Origin: Rhizophagus clarus | Taxonomy: Eukaryota > Glomeromycota > Glomeromycetes > Glomerales > Glomeraceae | Direction of reading: 5' to 3' | Length of the DNA stretch: 64,000 nucleotides | Assembly: GCA_015698045.1 (NCBI GenBank) | Contig: BLAL01000189.1 | Coordinates: 248,001 to 312,000, forward strand | Shown here: positions 15,557 through 26,966 of the stretch, piece after piece | Layout: each line of letters starts with the position of its first letter | How positions within the stretch are numbered: position 1 is the stretch's first letter | Translations under genes and position numbers: made by a program | The notes under the pieces: model-generated | Seen by the model: the letters and a program-made list of their open reading frames with translations, nothing else | What the model was told of the DNA's origin: nothing | The model's database searches: none

Positions 15557-15892
15557 TCAGTAGTGTCAACTCTATTACAAAAGCAATACAGATCCACATG
15601 ATACAATAATGATCAAATCTATACTAATAAACAAATTATTAAACTAAAAAGATTATCATGTTACTCTCAGGTGAAAACTGAAGTAAGCACCTTGATTTTG
15701 TGGAAATTACAAACTTAATCAATAGAATCATCTTCTTCCAAGAAGGCTTCAACACCTTATATTATCTACTACTCTTTAAACAAATGAATAAAGTAAGTTG
15801 CGTAGACCCTTTGGTCTTTGAAATGTCAACTTACAATGTATTAAAAGAATCTGTAAAAAAAAAAAAGAAAAATAAATACTAACTACTAAATA

Positions 15893-16324
15893 TTAACATA
15901 ATAATTGTAATAACAGTTTAATGATATCCATTTTATCCTTAGGCTGCTTGTCAGAAGACTTCTTAAACTTCTTCTTATTTTTAGTTTTTTTGAAAGGCTT
16001 TTTAGTATTCTTTACAAGTTTATTTGATTTAGTAGGGTATATTTTAGTGGAAATAGTCTTCTTAGTCTTCTTGGATGGTTTTGTTGAAGAACTAGAGGGA
16101 GACTTAAACTTGTTGGTAAAAACTTTAGAAATGACAGAGGGAGTATTACACCATGGGTGAAAGTAGTCTGTATCATTATAATTAAAATTAAAAGTTGTCC
16201 TTTGACAAGCTTTTACATTTTCAAATTTTTCAAAAAAGGGTATAATTGAACTTTTGCTACCTATTCTAAAGTGTTTTACAGCTTTAATCAGATAGTTGCT
16301 GAAGATAGTGTTGGTATGAGACAT
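15893..16324 (-). pseudogene. C-terminal fragment of the ORF1-type retroelement protein (divergent)
   Basis: A 143-aa frame. Its pattern SIIPFFEKFENV ... FHPWCNTPS lines up with TLIGYFATWDAL ... LAWCKHSTPS of the near-intact ORF1 at 58.9-60.9 kb. The same kind of Ser/Lys-rich tail follows, and the end DKMDIIKLLLQLLC parallels VEIKQLLEQLISLCC. The N-terminal two-thirds is missing or unrecognisable upstream (16325-16790). It is therefore a relic of a diverged subfamily rather than a host gene. Confidence 0.55.
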
Positions 16325-16329
16325 TATCT

Positions 16330-16995
16330 AAGAGAAATTTTAATGTTCTGGACTGTTTCAAATTGTTCCACTTAAAAATATTATTAAATAAATTTCAAAT
16401 TACCATATTTCCATCAATATTATTGCTAGAAATACAAAAATTACTATCATTCGATTTGTCATAAAATGATAAATCTAATGAGCTTTAGATCATCAAAATC
16501 AGATCAGTAGTTATTGAGATATTATTAAATTAAATTTTATAAAATATATATTAAATATACTATATATTTATATGTGTGTTCCAAATATCCTTGGACATTG
16601 CAAGTCTTGTTCAAGGACTTGGACTGTTCCAGACTATCCCATTCAAGGACATGTTCCTGTCCCATATCAACACTGGCTGAAGATATATGAGAGTTGGTTC
16701 TTTTTTTATAATTGCCAAAATCTTGAGTCTTTAGGCAGGTCATTAACATAGAAGTAAAACTGTTCACGTTTCTTTTTTTGCCGTTGTATTTTATTAAAAA
16801 TGCTATTTTTTTTAATTGGTTTTATAATAATTATAAGATACTTTTATTATATTGAAATAATTTTGTAAAACTTGAATTTATTTTAATATCATTTTATAAA
16901 GGTTTACAAATATAATTTAAAAATATAAATAAAATACTATATATAAAATACTTTTATAATAATTTTGTAATAATGAAATTATTTTGCATTTATTA
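16330..16995. other. AT-rich spacer
   Basis: Possible further remains of the preceding relic to ~16790, then AT-rich DNA. The last ~75 bases (16920-16995) are duplicated at 17464-17533, with the inverted-repeat element lying between the two copies. No gene seen. Confidence 0.4.
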
Positions 16996-17004
16996 AAGAG
17001 ATTT

Positions 17005-17425
17005 ACTATTTACCACCACTGGTGGTAAGCACCAGTATCACATGATTTTATTGTAATTTTATAATTCCAGCCAGAATTAAGTGATCTGCATAAAAATATC
17101 CTTTTTTAGAAATTAATGTTATACAAAATTCCAGGTAAAGTAATTTCTAAAAATGGGAAAAAAAATTTTGTAGAATGGTATCGCCTAAAACAGATATTCC
17201 GTGTAATACAAAATCCTAATATGGTAATTTTAATATTCTAGCCGGAATTATGAAAAAAATAGGGATATGACGAATAATATGTAACGAATAGAATTTTTAG
17301 TATGAAAAAAATTCTGTTCTTAAAATACTTATAAAAAAATGAAGAAGGAGGGGGTGTGATATGGGTGACAAATAAAATCACGTAACACTAGTGCTGACCA
17401 CCAGTGGTGATGCGTAGTAATTTTC
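17005..17425. mobile_element. Inverted-repeat MITE with ACCACTGGTGGT core
   Basis: The left end (TTACCACCACTGGTGGTAAG, continuing to TGATTTTATT at ~17055) and the reverse complement of the right end (ATCACCACTGGTGGTCAG, from ~17412 back to ~17375) match over about 50 bp. Each end contains a perfect palindrome around CCACTGG. About 420 bp, non-coding. The ~75-100 bp direct repeats flanking it are too long to be its target duplication. Confidence 0.65.
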
Positions 17426-17571
17426 TTATTTAAATATTATTATAAAATAGTGTATAAATATGATTTAGAAATATAAATGAAATATTATATATAAAATATC
17501 TCTGCAATAATGAAATTATTTTGCATTTATTTAAATATTATTATCATATAAGGGTTTAAAATTTGTGCGCA

Positions 17572-17595
17572 CCTGCGCATGTGCGCACCCCCACG
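17572..17595. other. Short TGCGCAC palindromic cluster
   Basis: GTGCGCAC, CTGCGCAT and GTGCGCAC occur back to back in otherwise AT-rich DNA, giving an imperfect dyad. Function unknown; it may be an end of a decayed element. Confidence 0.35.
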
Positions 17596-18077
17596 TGATT
17601 TATTAATTTTATAAAATTTGATTGGCAGTTAAGCATACCAATCAATAATTTAATTTTATTTGCTGATTTTTTACACACAATCATATTACACATCTCTTTT
17701 TTTCGTATTTTACACTTTCTTTTTTTAAAGCTTCGCTTAACAATTAACCTTAAAAATTTAACTCTTCTCCCTATCTTTTTTCGGTATTTTTCTAGCTTTA
17801 ACTTTGAAAATGGTAAGTTTAAGTGTTAATATATAGCTTTTTGACATATTTTATTTCTTTAATTAACTGTTGTTCTTTATTTTCTTGTAGATATTTTAAA
17901 GCTCGGCTGTTGGTGGTAGTCTTTAACACATTTACTTAAACCTGGTTGCTTTTTCTTATTAGGCGTGTCTTTCTTTTTAGGCGTGTCTTTCTACTTCTCA
18001 AAGATATTCAATATGAAAAGGGAAGATCAGCTCCTTTCGTTATAGGCTTAGGTACAGGTTTCTACACATTACTTAAG

Positions 18078-18750
18078 GTATTATTATGTTCTTCTTTCTT
18101 GTTTTTGTTCATTCTTTCATTCTTTATTGCTAATTCTGATTTCTTTTCAGGTATGATTTTCTACTTCTTCTGTAGGATTAGGTATGACTTTTTGCTCCTC
18201 CTGTAAGTGTTTTTATGTTTTTCTTTTTTTTTTTATTTTCATTCTTTATGCTTTTATTTTTTTGTGCTAATTTTAGTTTCCTTTTAGGTGCAACCTTTCA
18301 CGTCGCTTGTAGAATTAAGTGCAGCTTTCTACTTTATTTGACATAAGTTTTCTTCTTTATTTTTTATTTTTTATTCATTTTTTCATTCATTCTTCGTTGC
18401 TGATTTTAATTTTCTTCCTCTTGTAACTTAGGTACAGCTTCCCACTCTCTTATAGGTACAGTATTTATACTTTTCTTTTTTGTTTTAGTTCTTTTATTTA
18501 TTTTTTGTTACTAACTTCAGGTTTTCTTTTTAAATATAGTTTTTTAAACCACTGGACACTTACTTCACTATCTTGATTCTTGAATAATCATGCGTAAAAG
18601 TGCCAGAAAATACTATTAAACTCGTCTCCATTTTCTTTTTTCATTTTAATCTTTTAGCAACTTTTATTCTTCAGTTGATAGGTCAATATTTTTAGATGAT
18701 TTTAAATTAGTTTTGTAAATATAGAAAATATCAATTACTGTAATGTTCTA
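18078..18750 (+). repeat. Left terminal inverted repeat of the MULE
   Basis: Reverse complement of ~26310-26966. It is T-rich and contains a series of related ~27-30 nt modules, each between AG and GT: GTATGATTTTCTACTTCTTC, GTATGACTTTTTGCTCCTCC, GTGCAACCTTTCACGTCGCT, GTGCAGCTTTCTACTTTATT and GTACAGCTTCCCACTCTCTT. The arm is therefore internally repetitive. Similar modules also lie just outside, at 17960-18076. Confidence 0.75.
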
Positions 18751-19259
18751 TATGTAATGTTCTATATGATAAAGAACAAATTTGTCCATATCGGCAGATT
18801 TGTTTTATCGTCCAAATATGTTAAATTTTGTTATACAATGTATTATAAAAGTTAAAGATATGCAATATAGTAATCTAAAAAAATGCGTATAATTTTTAAA
18901 AAGTGCAATTCAGCACAATTTTAATTTTGGCCAGAATTAACATAATTTCAGCTAAATTTAATATACCGTAACTGGTAATATGATAGTAATGATAATTAGT
19001 TAAACAAAAAAGAAAAAAAACTTTAACACCACAATCATTAAATCTATAATTACAAAAACAATTTCACACTTAATAATTTGTTGAATAATAATTAATATCA
19101 CTATAAATTAATAAAAAGGAAATTGTATGAAAAAAACTATATTTTAATTCAAAGAAAAAAAATTACACCATACTGTATACATGATTTTATAAAAAAATTA
19201 AGCCGCAATTGCATAATTTTAACTGTAATATTAATGTTATAATGCTGTATTAATTGCAC

Positions 19260-20178
19260 ATGCACTGCAATATATAAGAAAAAATGGAAAATACAGTAAG
19301 AAAGGACAAAGGAAGAATAAAGGAAAGAAGAGATAAATGAAAAGAGATAAAGGGAAGTAAAGATGATCAAAGAGAAATGAGGAAGGAACAAAAAAAGGTA
19401 AAGGATAGTGAAAAAGAATGAATGAAACAAAAAAAGAATGAAAGAGAATGAAAGGAAGCAAAGGAGGAATGAAAATCAATAAAGGGAACAAAAAAAAGCA
19501 ACAAAAGAAGTCAAAGATCAATGAAAGAAACCAAAGATCATTGAAAAGAGACCAAAGATCAATGAAAGAAATGAAAAAAGTAATGAAAGAAACCAAGGAT
19601 CAATGAAAAAAACAAAAAAAAAGCAGCGAAAGAAATCAAAAATCAATGAAATAAACCAAAAAAGTAATAAAAGAAACAATGATGAAAGGAATAAAAGATC
19701 AATGAAAGGAATAACAAAAGAACCACAAAAGATCAATGAAAGAACCATAGAAGAAACGAAAGGAATAATGAAAAAAAGAAACAAAAAACCCACGAAAAGA
19801 AGAGAAATAAAGGGGAAAAAAATGAAAGAAAAGCCAGAACACCTACCCATAGAAAAAAAAAAGAAAGAAAACGGTTAATATCATTTTAAAAGAAAAATAA
19901 AACAACAGGAGAAGAGACGTAAGAGACTTACTTGAATTTTCACTCATATGGTACACATCTAAAAAGACAAAAAGTTTAGTAAAAGAACAAGGGAAAGAAT
20001 GAAAAGAAAACAAAAAAAAGGAAAAGAAATTAAAACTCACCTTGAATTTCTGAAATGGATAAAAATAGCCACGCCTAAAAAAAAAGAACAAGTTAATAAG
20101 AGACAAAAGAAAGGAGAATAAAAGCAAAAAAAACTTACCTGTTACAGTATTTAATCCCGAAGCTAAAGGTAATGCCAT
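19260..20178. repeat. Purine-rich degenerate minisatellite with splice-flanked short modules on the minus strand
   Basis: The plus strand is a run of GAAAG/AAAGATCAATGAAAGAAACC words with a rough 20-nt period (best at 19505-19610). The open frames on both strands are low-complexity and not genes. On the minus strand, 20178-20135 reads MALPLASGLNTVTG ending at a GTAAG donor. It is followed by two AG-flanked short modules (near 20075-20041 and 19961-19934), both ending ATTCAAG before a donor-like TRAG. It could be the decayed 5' part of a many-exon gene inside the MULE. Confidence 0.5.
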
Positions 20179-20627
20179 TAACTAAAAAATTTAAATTGTG
20201 GTTTATAATTTTTGAAAAAAAAAATTATTTTTTTATTTTTTAAAAAAAAAATTCCCTTATCATAAAACAAATGATTTTTTATTTTTTAAAAAAAAATTTC
20301 TCTTAAAAAAAAATGATTTTTTATTTTTTTAAAAAAAATTTTCCTTCCGCCAAAATATAAAAATCTGAAGTCTGAACAAAACTACTAGCATTGATTATCT
20401 ATTTATAACATAAAAGGCAATATCGCTTGCCATTTACGATAAGCTTATCTCATGAGTTGATATAAAAAAGGAATATGTTATATATCACATGCACTTTATC
20501 TAGTTTTGAACTGGTATAACCAGTATTATAATCCGATTATTTGGGTAAACAGGTTTTTTTTTGAATTTATTACATTTAGATAAAAAACAATTTAAAAAAA
20601 TAATTATTTTTTTTTTTTCTTTTTTGT

Positions 20628-22081
20628 AGTATTGCCGGATGAAAAATATGACCGGACTATTGGAATTAAGGTAAGGGAGGGTTGGGGTGGTGTTTTTTGT
20701 TATTGTTTTTTTTAATTAATTAATTACTATTTATTTTTTTTTTCTTTTTTTGTAGTGTTGCCAGACAAAAAACGTGACTGGACTTTTGGAATTAAGGTAA
20801 GGAAGGGTTGGGGAGGTGTTTTTCGTTGGTTTTTTTATTTAATTAATTAATTATTTTTTTTTTTCTTTTTTGTAGTGTTGCCAGACGAAAAACATGACCG
20901 AACTTTTGGAATTAAGGTAAGGAGGTGTTTTTCGTTGGTTTTTTTTTATTTAATTAATTAATTATTATTTTTTTTTTCTTTTCTGTAGTGTTGCCAGACG
21001 AAAAGCATGACCGGACTATTGGAATTAAGGTAAGGGAGAGTTGGGGTGGTATTTTTTGTTTAATTAATTAATTATTTTTTTGTTGATTTTTTCTTTTTTG
21101 TAGTGTTGTCAGACAAAAAGCACGACCGGACTATTAGAATTAAAGTAAGGGAGGGTTGGGGGAGGTGTTTTTTGTTATTTTTTTTTTAATTAATTAATTA
21201 ATTATTTGTTTTTTTTTCTTTTTTGTAGTGTTGCTAGACGAAAAGCATGACCAGACTATTGGAATTAAGGTAAGGGAGGGTTGGGGTGGTGTTTTTTATT
21301 TAATTAATTATTTATTTATTTGTTTTTTTTTCTTTTTTGTAGTGTTGCCAGATGAAAAGCATAACTGGACTATTGGAATTAAGGTAAGGGAGGGTTGGGG
21401 TGGTGTTTTTCGTTGTTGTTTTTTTTAATTAATTAATTAATTATTTTTTTTTTTTTTTTGTAGTGTTGCCAGACGAAAAATGTGACAGGACTTTTGGAAT
21501 TAAGGTAAGGGAAGGTTGGGGGAGGTGTTTTTTGTTGGTTTTCTTATTTAATTAATTAATTATTTTTTTTTTTCTTTTTTGTAGTGTTGCCAGACGAAAA
21601 ACATGACCGGACTTTTGAAATTAAGGTAAGGAGGTGTTTTTCGTTGGGTTTTTTTTTATTTAATTAATTAATTATTATTTTTTTTTTCTTTTTTGTAGTG
21701 TTGCCGGACGAAAAGCATGACTGGACTATTGGAATTAAGGTAAGGGAGGGTTGGGGTGGTGTTTTTTGTTTAATTAATTAATTATTTTTTTGTTTGTTTT
21801 TTCTTTTTTATAGTGTTGTCGGACGAAAAGTATGACCGGACTATTGGAATTAAAGTAAGGGAGGGTTGGAGGAGGTGTTTTTTGTTGTTTTTTTTTTAAT
21901 TAATTAATTAATTATTTGTTTTTTTTTTCTTTTTTGTAGTGTTGCCAGACGAAAAGCATGACCGGACTATTGGAATTAAGGTAAGGGAGGGTTGGGGTGG
22001 TATTTTTTGTTTAATTAATTATTTATTTATTTGTTTTTTTTTTTTGTAGTGTTGCCGAACGAAAAGCACGACCGGACTTCA
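20628..22081 (+). repeat. Tandem array of 13 intron/41-nt exon-like units
   Basis: Each ~105-125 bp unit has a strong pyrimidine tract and TTTTTTGTAG. Next come 41 nt (begins TGTTGCCAGACGAAAAGCAT, ends ATTGGAATTAAG), a near-perfect donor GTAAGGGAGG, a G-rich patch and TTAATTAATTAATTATT. Units start near 20628, 20755, 20874, 20987, 21101, 21227, 21341, 21461, 21582, 21696, 21810, 21937 and 22046, the last being truncated. Units 2-7 pair with 8-13 at a constant 705-710 bp offset, a higher-order repeat. In phase 1 the module reads LPDEKHDRTIGIK. Its length of 41 means only one copy can be spliced into a given frame. An inverted second array is at 43135-44015. Confidence 0.85.
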
Positions 22082-22414
22082 CAATTTAATATTTTGACAT
22101 TATTAAAACGATTTGTTAAATAACTTTTATAAAAGCATTCTGTGCCTTTCATATATTGTTTATTTAAAAAAAAATTATCCTTTTATTTAATGATCATAGG
22201 GCCATTGGTGTTCCGAATCTAATGATATAACTTTTACTATTCTGTTTTACTGAGTTTTACCAAATGTAAAATAAAATAAAAGTATATCGATCATAATATG
22301 ACTTATCTGCAGCAAATGGAATTCCTTGAGACGTGGGTATGTTGTTTCTTTGGGAAGAATATCAGAATTGACTTTAAGAAATGTTGTAACGTTTCTTCTT
22401 TTTTAATTTTTGTA

Positions 22415-22447
22415 GGTGATGAGTTCTCTGGGCTTATTGGGATACAG
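22415..22447 (+). other. Diverged single exon-like module
   Basis: Flanked by TTTTTGTAG and GTATATTG. Its peptide GDEFSGLIGIQ parallels PDEKHDRTIGIK of the array next door, so it may be an ancestral or constant version of the same module. The surrounding 22090-23160 is AT-rich and otherwise empty. Confidence 0.4.
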
Positions 22448-23194
22448 GTATATTGTTTTTGTAGAAAGGCGGCGTTCGCAAGGCTCTGTAACAATGATCA
22501 TCTATTTAAAAGTCAAAGCTTTTGTACTGGTGGATTTAAATATCATGAGATTTCAATGTCGGTTAAATGAATTTTAAAATCATCATCAGTAAATGATATA
22601 AAGAAAGATTCTTTGTCTCCATATTTTAAAAACAATTTTTAAAATTAAAAATTATTAAAAGATAATGAAAATTTTGGTTATTTCTTTATTTTCAAAATTC
22701 TTTAAATATGATGGCAAATTTATACGAAACCCAGTTATTTTTGCTGCCTTATTTAATTATTTTACATCAATAAAAAGCTTTTGAAGAATAAATAATACCA
22801 TTAACAACTGCAAATAACTACAATTGTATTCATAAAACTTTTATTTGCAACTGGTGTAAAAAGTGATAGGTTTTTAAAATAGTTAATGGGTTATAAAAAG
22901 TTATTATTATTTTAATTTTTAAGTATGAGTTGTAAAAAATTTTTTTATTTTTTGATTATTTTACATAAGATTAATAAGATGAATGTGTAATACAATCGTA
23001 TTTTGCACTGTTTATTAATTTTTTATTAAAAATTCTTAATTTAAGCTAATTCCAAGGATCGGCGCATATGCTTAATAATTAATTCAATTTAAATGATTTA
23101 ATAAAATGTCATTTAAATGAAGTTGAGCCAAAAATATCTTTATTATACGATTAAAAAATATAATAATAGGTTGATGCCAACATTGCGCTAACTG

Positions 23195-26062
23195 TTATTT
23201 TTTGCCTTTACTACGATTTGGATTATTTATACACGTATTTGAGTAATGTCCAACTTCGCCACAAATTTTGCAGTGGCATTTATTTTTGCTAGAAATTTCA
23301 GTAACACTTTTAATCCTTTTTGTTCCTTTTAGTTTTCCTTTTTTAGGTCTTTTCATGGGATTTTGAAGATGCAAAAAACTACAATCATTTTCTTCATCAT
23401 TTTCGCTAGATTCAACATCCAAATTAAAATCTAATTCACTATTTTTACTATCATTATTCTCTAAATTTCCATTTTTATTAAGATATTCTTTAAAAATCTC
23501 AAAAATTCGTGTATCGCATTTTTTAACCGCTTTAAGAGTAACTTTTTTTGCCATTCCCATTACTCTTCCATAAAAAATTCTTTTATCTAAATTTGATTTA
23601 CTTGTTTGATCCCATTTATCAACATTATTTTGAATCATAGCTGTTAAATATGGAACTTTTTGATTTTCAGGCTGTTTTAGTAATTCTGTATTTTGAAATT
23701 TAGCAGCATACACAAAAGGTTTGTTTTTTCCATTTAATTCAGGATTCTTGTACTACCATTTCCTAAGTAGTCGAATATGAAATGTTGCTGCATGTGTATG
23801 CATCATAAGACTAAAATAATGACGGCAAACAATGCCTCTTGTAATTGTTGCTAAACATGAACACAAATGTGCTGAGTTATTCATCAAAAGGATAAAATGC
23901 TTGAATTTTTGAGTATTTTAAACTGAGACTTCCCAAACTTCTTTAATTTCTTCTTGGTTAACATGATTAAAAATTAACTTAATATATGCTTTACGTTCAT
24001 CAGGTAAATCTTCTAAAAATCCTGTAGTATTTATTTCCTTAAATTTGATTATTTTAAAATATAAAAATCTTAGCCATACTCTTTAATTTATAACAAAATA
24101 AAGAAGTTAAGAATTTTTTCATACCTGTTCAAATATATTAAACTGATTTAATTCAAACTATTCACATTTATAATACACACTTTGATTTATTTCTTGAACT
24201 TGAAGGTTATATAATGGGTCTGTTAGATAATTTTTAATAATTGTTTCAACTGTAGAAAAAAGAAAATTTGCAGTTTGTAAATCAACTACACAAGGAATAA
24301 CTAATTTCCAAAATGCATATTCTTTTTGTCATTCTTCTTCTTGATGATGGCGATTTATTGTCTTATTAAGTTAAACTAATGAAGTATTAGAATTAATGAG
24401 TTCTTTTTTCAGAACTGCATTTAAACCTTCTACTTGCGAAGTTGTTTGTGTTGCTGCAGTAAAAATCACAGGTCGAAATTAGTTAAATAGGGTATCAATA
24501 GGTTATCAATAGGTTATCAATCAGCTATCAATAGGCTACCCTATTGGTAGCCTATTGAACTTACGCCATAATCTGTCACCAATCAGACAGGCTGATTGAT
24601 AACCTATTGATAACCTATTGATACCCTATTGATACCCTATTTAATAAAAATACCAATAGGATACTAATAGGTTATCAATAAGTTATCAATTGGCTATCAA
24701 TCAGCCTGCCTAATTGGTAACGGATTATGGCGCAAGTTCAATAGGCTACCAATAGGGTAGCTTATTGATAGCTGATTGATAACCTATTGATACTCTATTG
24801 ATACCCTATTTAACTAATTTCGACCTGTGAATTGTTGAGGTATAACAAAATGCCCAGTAAGTTTTGGATTTATACAAATTATTCAAATAATTAAAAATCT
24901 GCTCATATTTCTCAACTAATTCATAAAATAAGTGCTCAAATCTTTCTTGACTTAAATTATTTCTAGCATTATAAAATTCATTTAAAAATTGTGAATAATT
25001 TTTGCCCAAAGGTCCAGAAAGATTTTTATGCAGATTTTGATTAATATGGTATATGCAATGCATTGCATAACAGCCTTTATAAACTTTAATACATGCAGCA
25101 TCCACGGCAGGATCCGAATCAGTCATAAAAACCAATGGAATTAATCCTCCATTTATATTTTTATTTTGTCTTTTACCACCTGTGGCAAGTAAAGTACATT
25201 CAAGAATCCATATATGTGTATCAGCTGTTTCGTCATCAACAAGTGCTTGACATACTAAACGTGAACAATTATAATTATCAATAGCAACAAATAGTGATAA
25301 CGCCATATTGTATCTATTTGTTTTGTAAGTTATATCGTTAATTATAATATCATGATATTGTATTCAAAGCTCTATTTGATTAGGACTCATCTAAAATAAT
25401 CTTCTCAACACTTTTGCTTCATCAAAATCAACAAAAATTTGCCATCTAGTATCATTTTCCTTTAATTCAATAAGGTATTCATAAAGTTTTGATGCATCAT
25501 TACTTAAATCTTTAGCTGATAGTCGATATTTTTGTATCTCACTGCGAAAAATATCAGATCGAATTTTTTGTTCAGGATATTTTTCTTCAAGATAAATTCT
25601 TTGTTGTGTTGTGAAAAGATGAACATGTTTTGTTAAAAATTCAATATCCTTTAGCATTTCTTCTGACATCATTACTTCATTCTCATAATTTACAAGCTGA
25701 CAATTAAGTTCATGACAATGATCATTGGAAATAGTAGTAACATATATATATTGATTGATATTATCCTTCTCCGGTCTTGATAAATTAATATGTGCTTTAC
25801 AACCTATCTGAATTGATTTATTAATTTTTTTTTTGGATTTTTCTTTATTTGTTTGCAGCTCAGTTAACGATTTCCTAGGTTTGCCAGCATGTTGACAATT
25901 TTCGATATTCACCTTCTGCATTACGTTCAGAACGGTTGAAACGTGTTTGGAAGTCTTGAATATTACACCATTTTTGAACATATTCAATAGCAGTATTCCA
26001 TATAACAAAATATTGGCCAATATGAAGTTGCTGTTGTTCATTAGAACTTGTAGAACTTGCCA
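23195..26062 (-). pseudogene. MULE transposase (FAR1-like N-terminus, DDE core, SWIM and CCHC fingers), broken
   Basis: Read from the ATG at 26062 (MASSTSSNEQQ). In order: a FAR1-like binding region (ENCQHAGKPRKS ... IGCKAHINL ... ISNDHCHELN); MULE core (NDITYKTNRYNM with the first Asp, PLVFMTDSDPAVDAA with the second, CIYHINQNLHKNL); after the MITE, TTSQVEGLNAVLKKEL; a SWIM finger (LCSCLATITRGIVCRH, CxCxnCxH); and a C-terminal CCHC knuckle (CHCKICGEVGHYSNTC). Damage: a frameshift near 25920; stops at 25391-25393 and 25364-25366, where the family has Trp (LF*M, EL*I); further stops before QKEYAFW, after YYKCE, after EVSV and after LLRKW; and a 363-bp MITE. One intron (~24125-24038) is possible. 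It is not functional as read. Confidence 0.85.
24467..24829. mobile_element. Foldback MITE nested in the MULE transposase
   Basis: The ends CACAGGTCGAAATTAG and CTAATTTCGACCTGTG are exact complements. The inverted arms run ~160 bp each, leaving only a small centre. They are built from repeats of the 10-mer ATCAATAGGT and its complement plus GGTAGCCTATTG. Flanking AAT (24464-24466, 24830-24832) looks like a 3-bp target duplication. Removing the element with one AAT restores the transposase frame across the site. Confidence 0.85.
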
Positions 26063-26309
26063 TTTCTGTATACAAAATTAGAGTATGGATAACGTGCATA
26101 ATGTAAAAACAAATAAAACAAAATTGTTGGTTCGATGTAAAAATTTTTTTTTCCTTAAAAAATCAATGATCAATAACACACATAATGTTTTTAACAAATA
26201 GATTCGTTTACAAAATGATACTACATAATTTAATTATTTTATTCTCCATATATAAATCTACTTTATCATTTTTTATTGAATTTATTAAAGAAAACCCATT
26301 CTTTACAGT

Positions 26310-26966
26310 GTAAAAAAAATTACAGTAATTATTTCTACATTTACGAAACTAATTTAAAACCTTGACCTATCAACTGAAGAATAAAAGTTGCTAAAAGATT
26401 AAAATAAAAAAAAAAAATGGAGACGAGTTTAATAGTATTTTCTGGCACTTTTACGCATGATTATTCAAGAATCAAGGTAGTGAAGTAAGTGTCCAGTGGT
26501 TTAAAAAACTATATTTAAAAAGGAAACCCGAAGTTAGTAACAAAAAATAAATAAAAGAACTAAAACAAAAAAGAAAAGTATAAATACTATACCTATAAGA
26601 GAGTGGAAAGCTATACCTAAGTTACAAGAGGGAGAAAATCAAAATTAGCAATGAAGAATGAATGAAAAAATGAATAGAAAATAAAAAATAAAGAAGAAAA
26701 CTTACGTCAAATAAAGTAGAAAGCTGCACTTAATTCTACAGGCGACGTGGAAGGTTGCACCTAAAAGGAAACCAAAATTAGCGCAAAAAAATAAAAGCAT
26801 AAAGAACGAAAATAAAAAAAAGAAAAACATAAAAACACTTACAGGAGGAGCAAAAAGCCATATCTAATCCTACAGAAGAAGTAGAAAATCATACCCGAAA
26901 AGAAATCAGAATTAGCAATAAAGAATGAAAGACGAACGAAAACAAGAAAGGAGAAATATCACCTGA
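26310..26966 (-). repeat. Right terminal inverted repeat of the MULE
   Basis: Mirror image of 18078-18750. The outer edge is fixed where similarity stops near 'gatatttctcc' (minus strand) against 'gtattattatgttctt' on the left. Confidence 0.75.

Larger units (their letters stand above)
18078..26966 (-). mobile_element. MULE-type DNA transposon (~8.9 kb) with ~650-bp terminal inverted repeats
   Basis: The arms at 18078-~18750 and ~26310-26966 are reverse complements at roughly 85% or better by eye. Shared landmarks are GGTATGATTTTCTACTTCTT, CTCCTCCTGTAAGTG, the ACCACTGGACACTTACTTCA block and CAGTTGATAGGTCAA. Between them lie a MULE transposase relic on the minus strand, a tandem array of exon-like units, a purine-rich minisatellite and a nested MITE. 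I could not settle a target duplication. Long inverted repeats and FAR1/SWIM-type transposases are typical of Mutator-like elements. Confidence 0.8.

Noticed and set aside
16537-16767. 76-codon minus frame near the ORF1 relic
   Set aside because: No alignment to the ORF1 protein and no motif; likely chance.
19149-20178. Lys/Glu-rich and Phe-rich long frames on both strands
   Set aside because: Purine/pyrimidine-biased repeat keeps both strands open; no family likeness. Only the MALPLASGLNTVTG start was kept as a possible module.
20628-22081. CRISPR-like look of regularly spaced repeats
   Set aside because: Eukaryotic context; the 'spacers' are themselves repeats, and each unit carries splice consensus and a TTAATTAATT block. 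It is a tandem duplication array, not a CRISPR locus.
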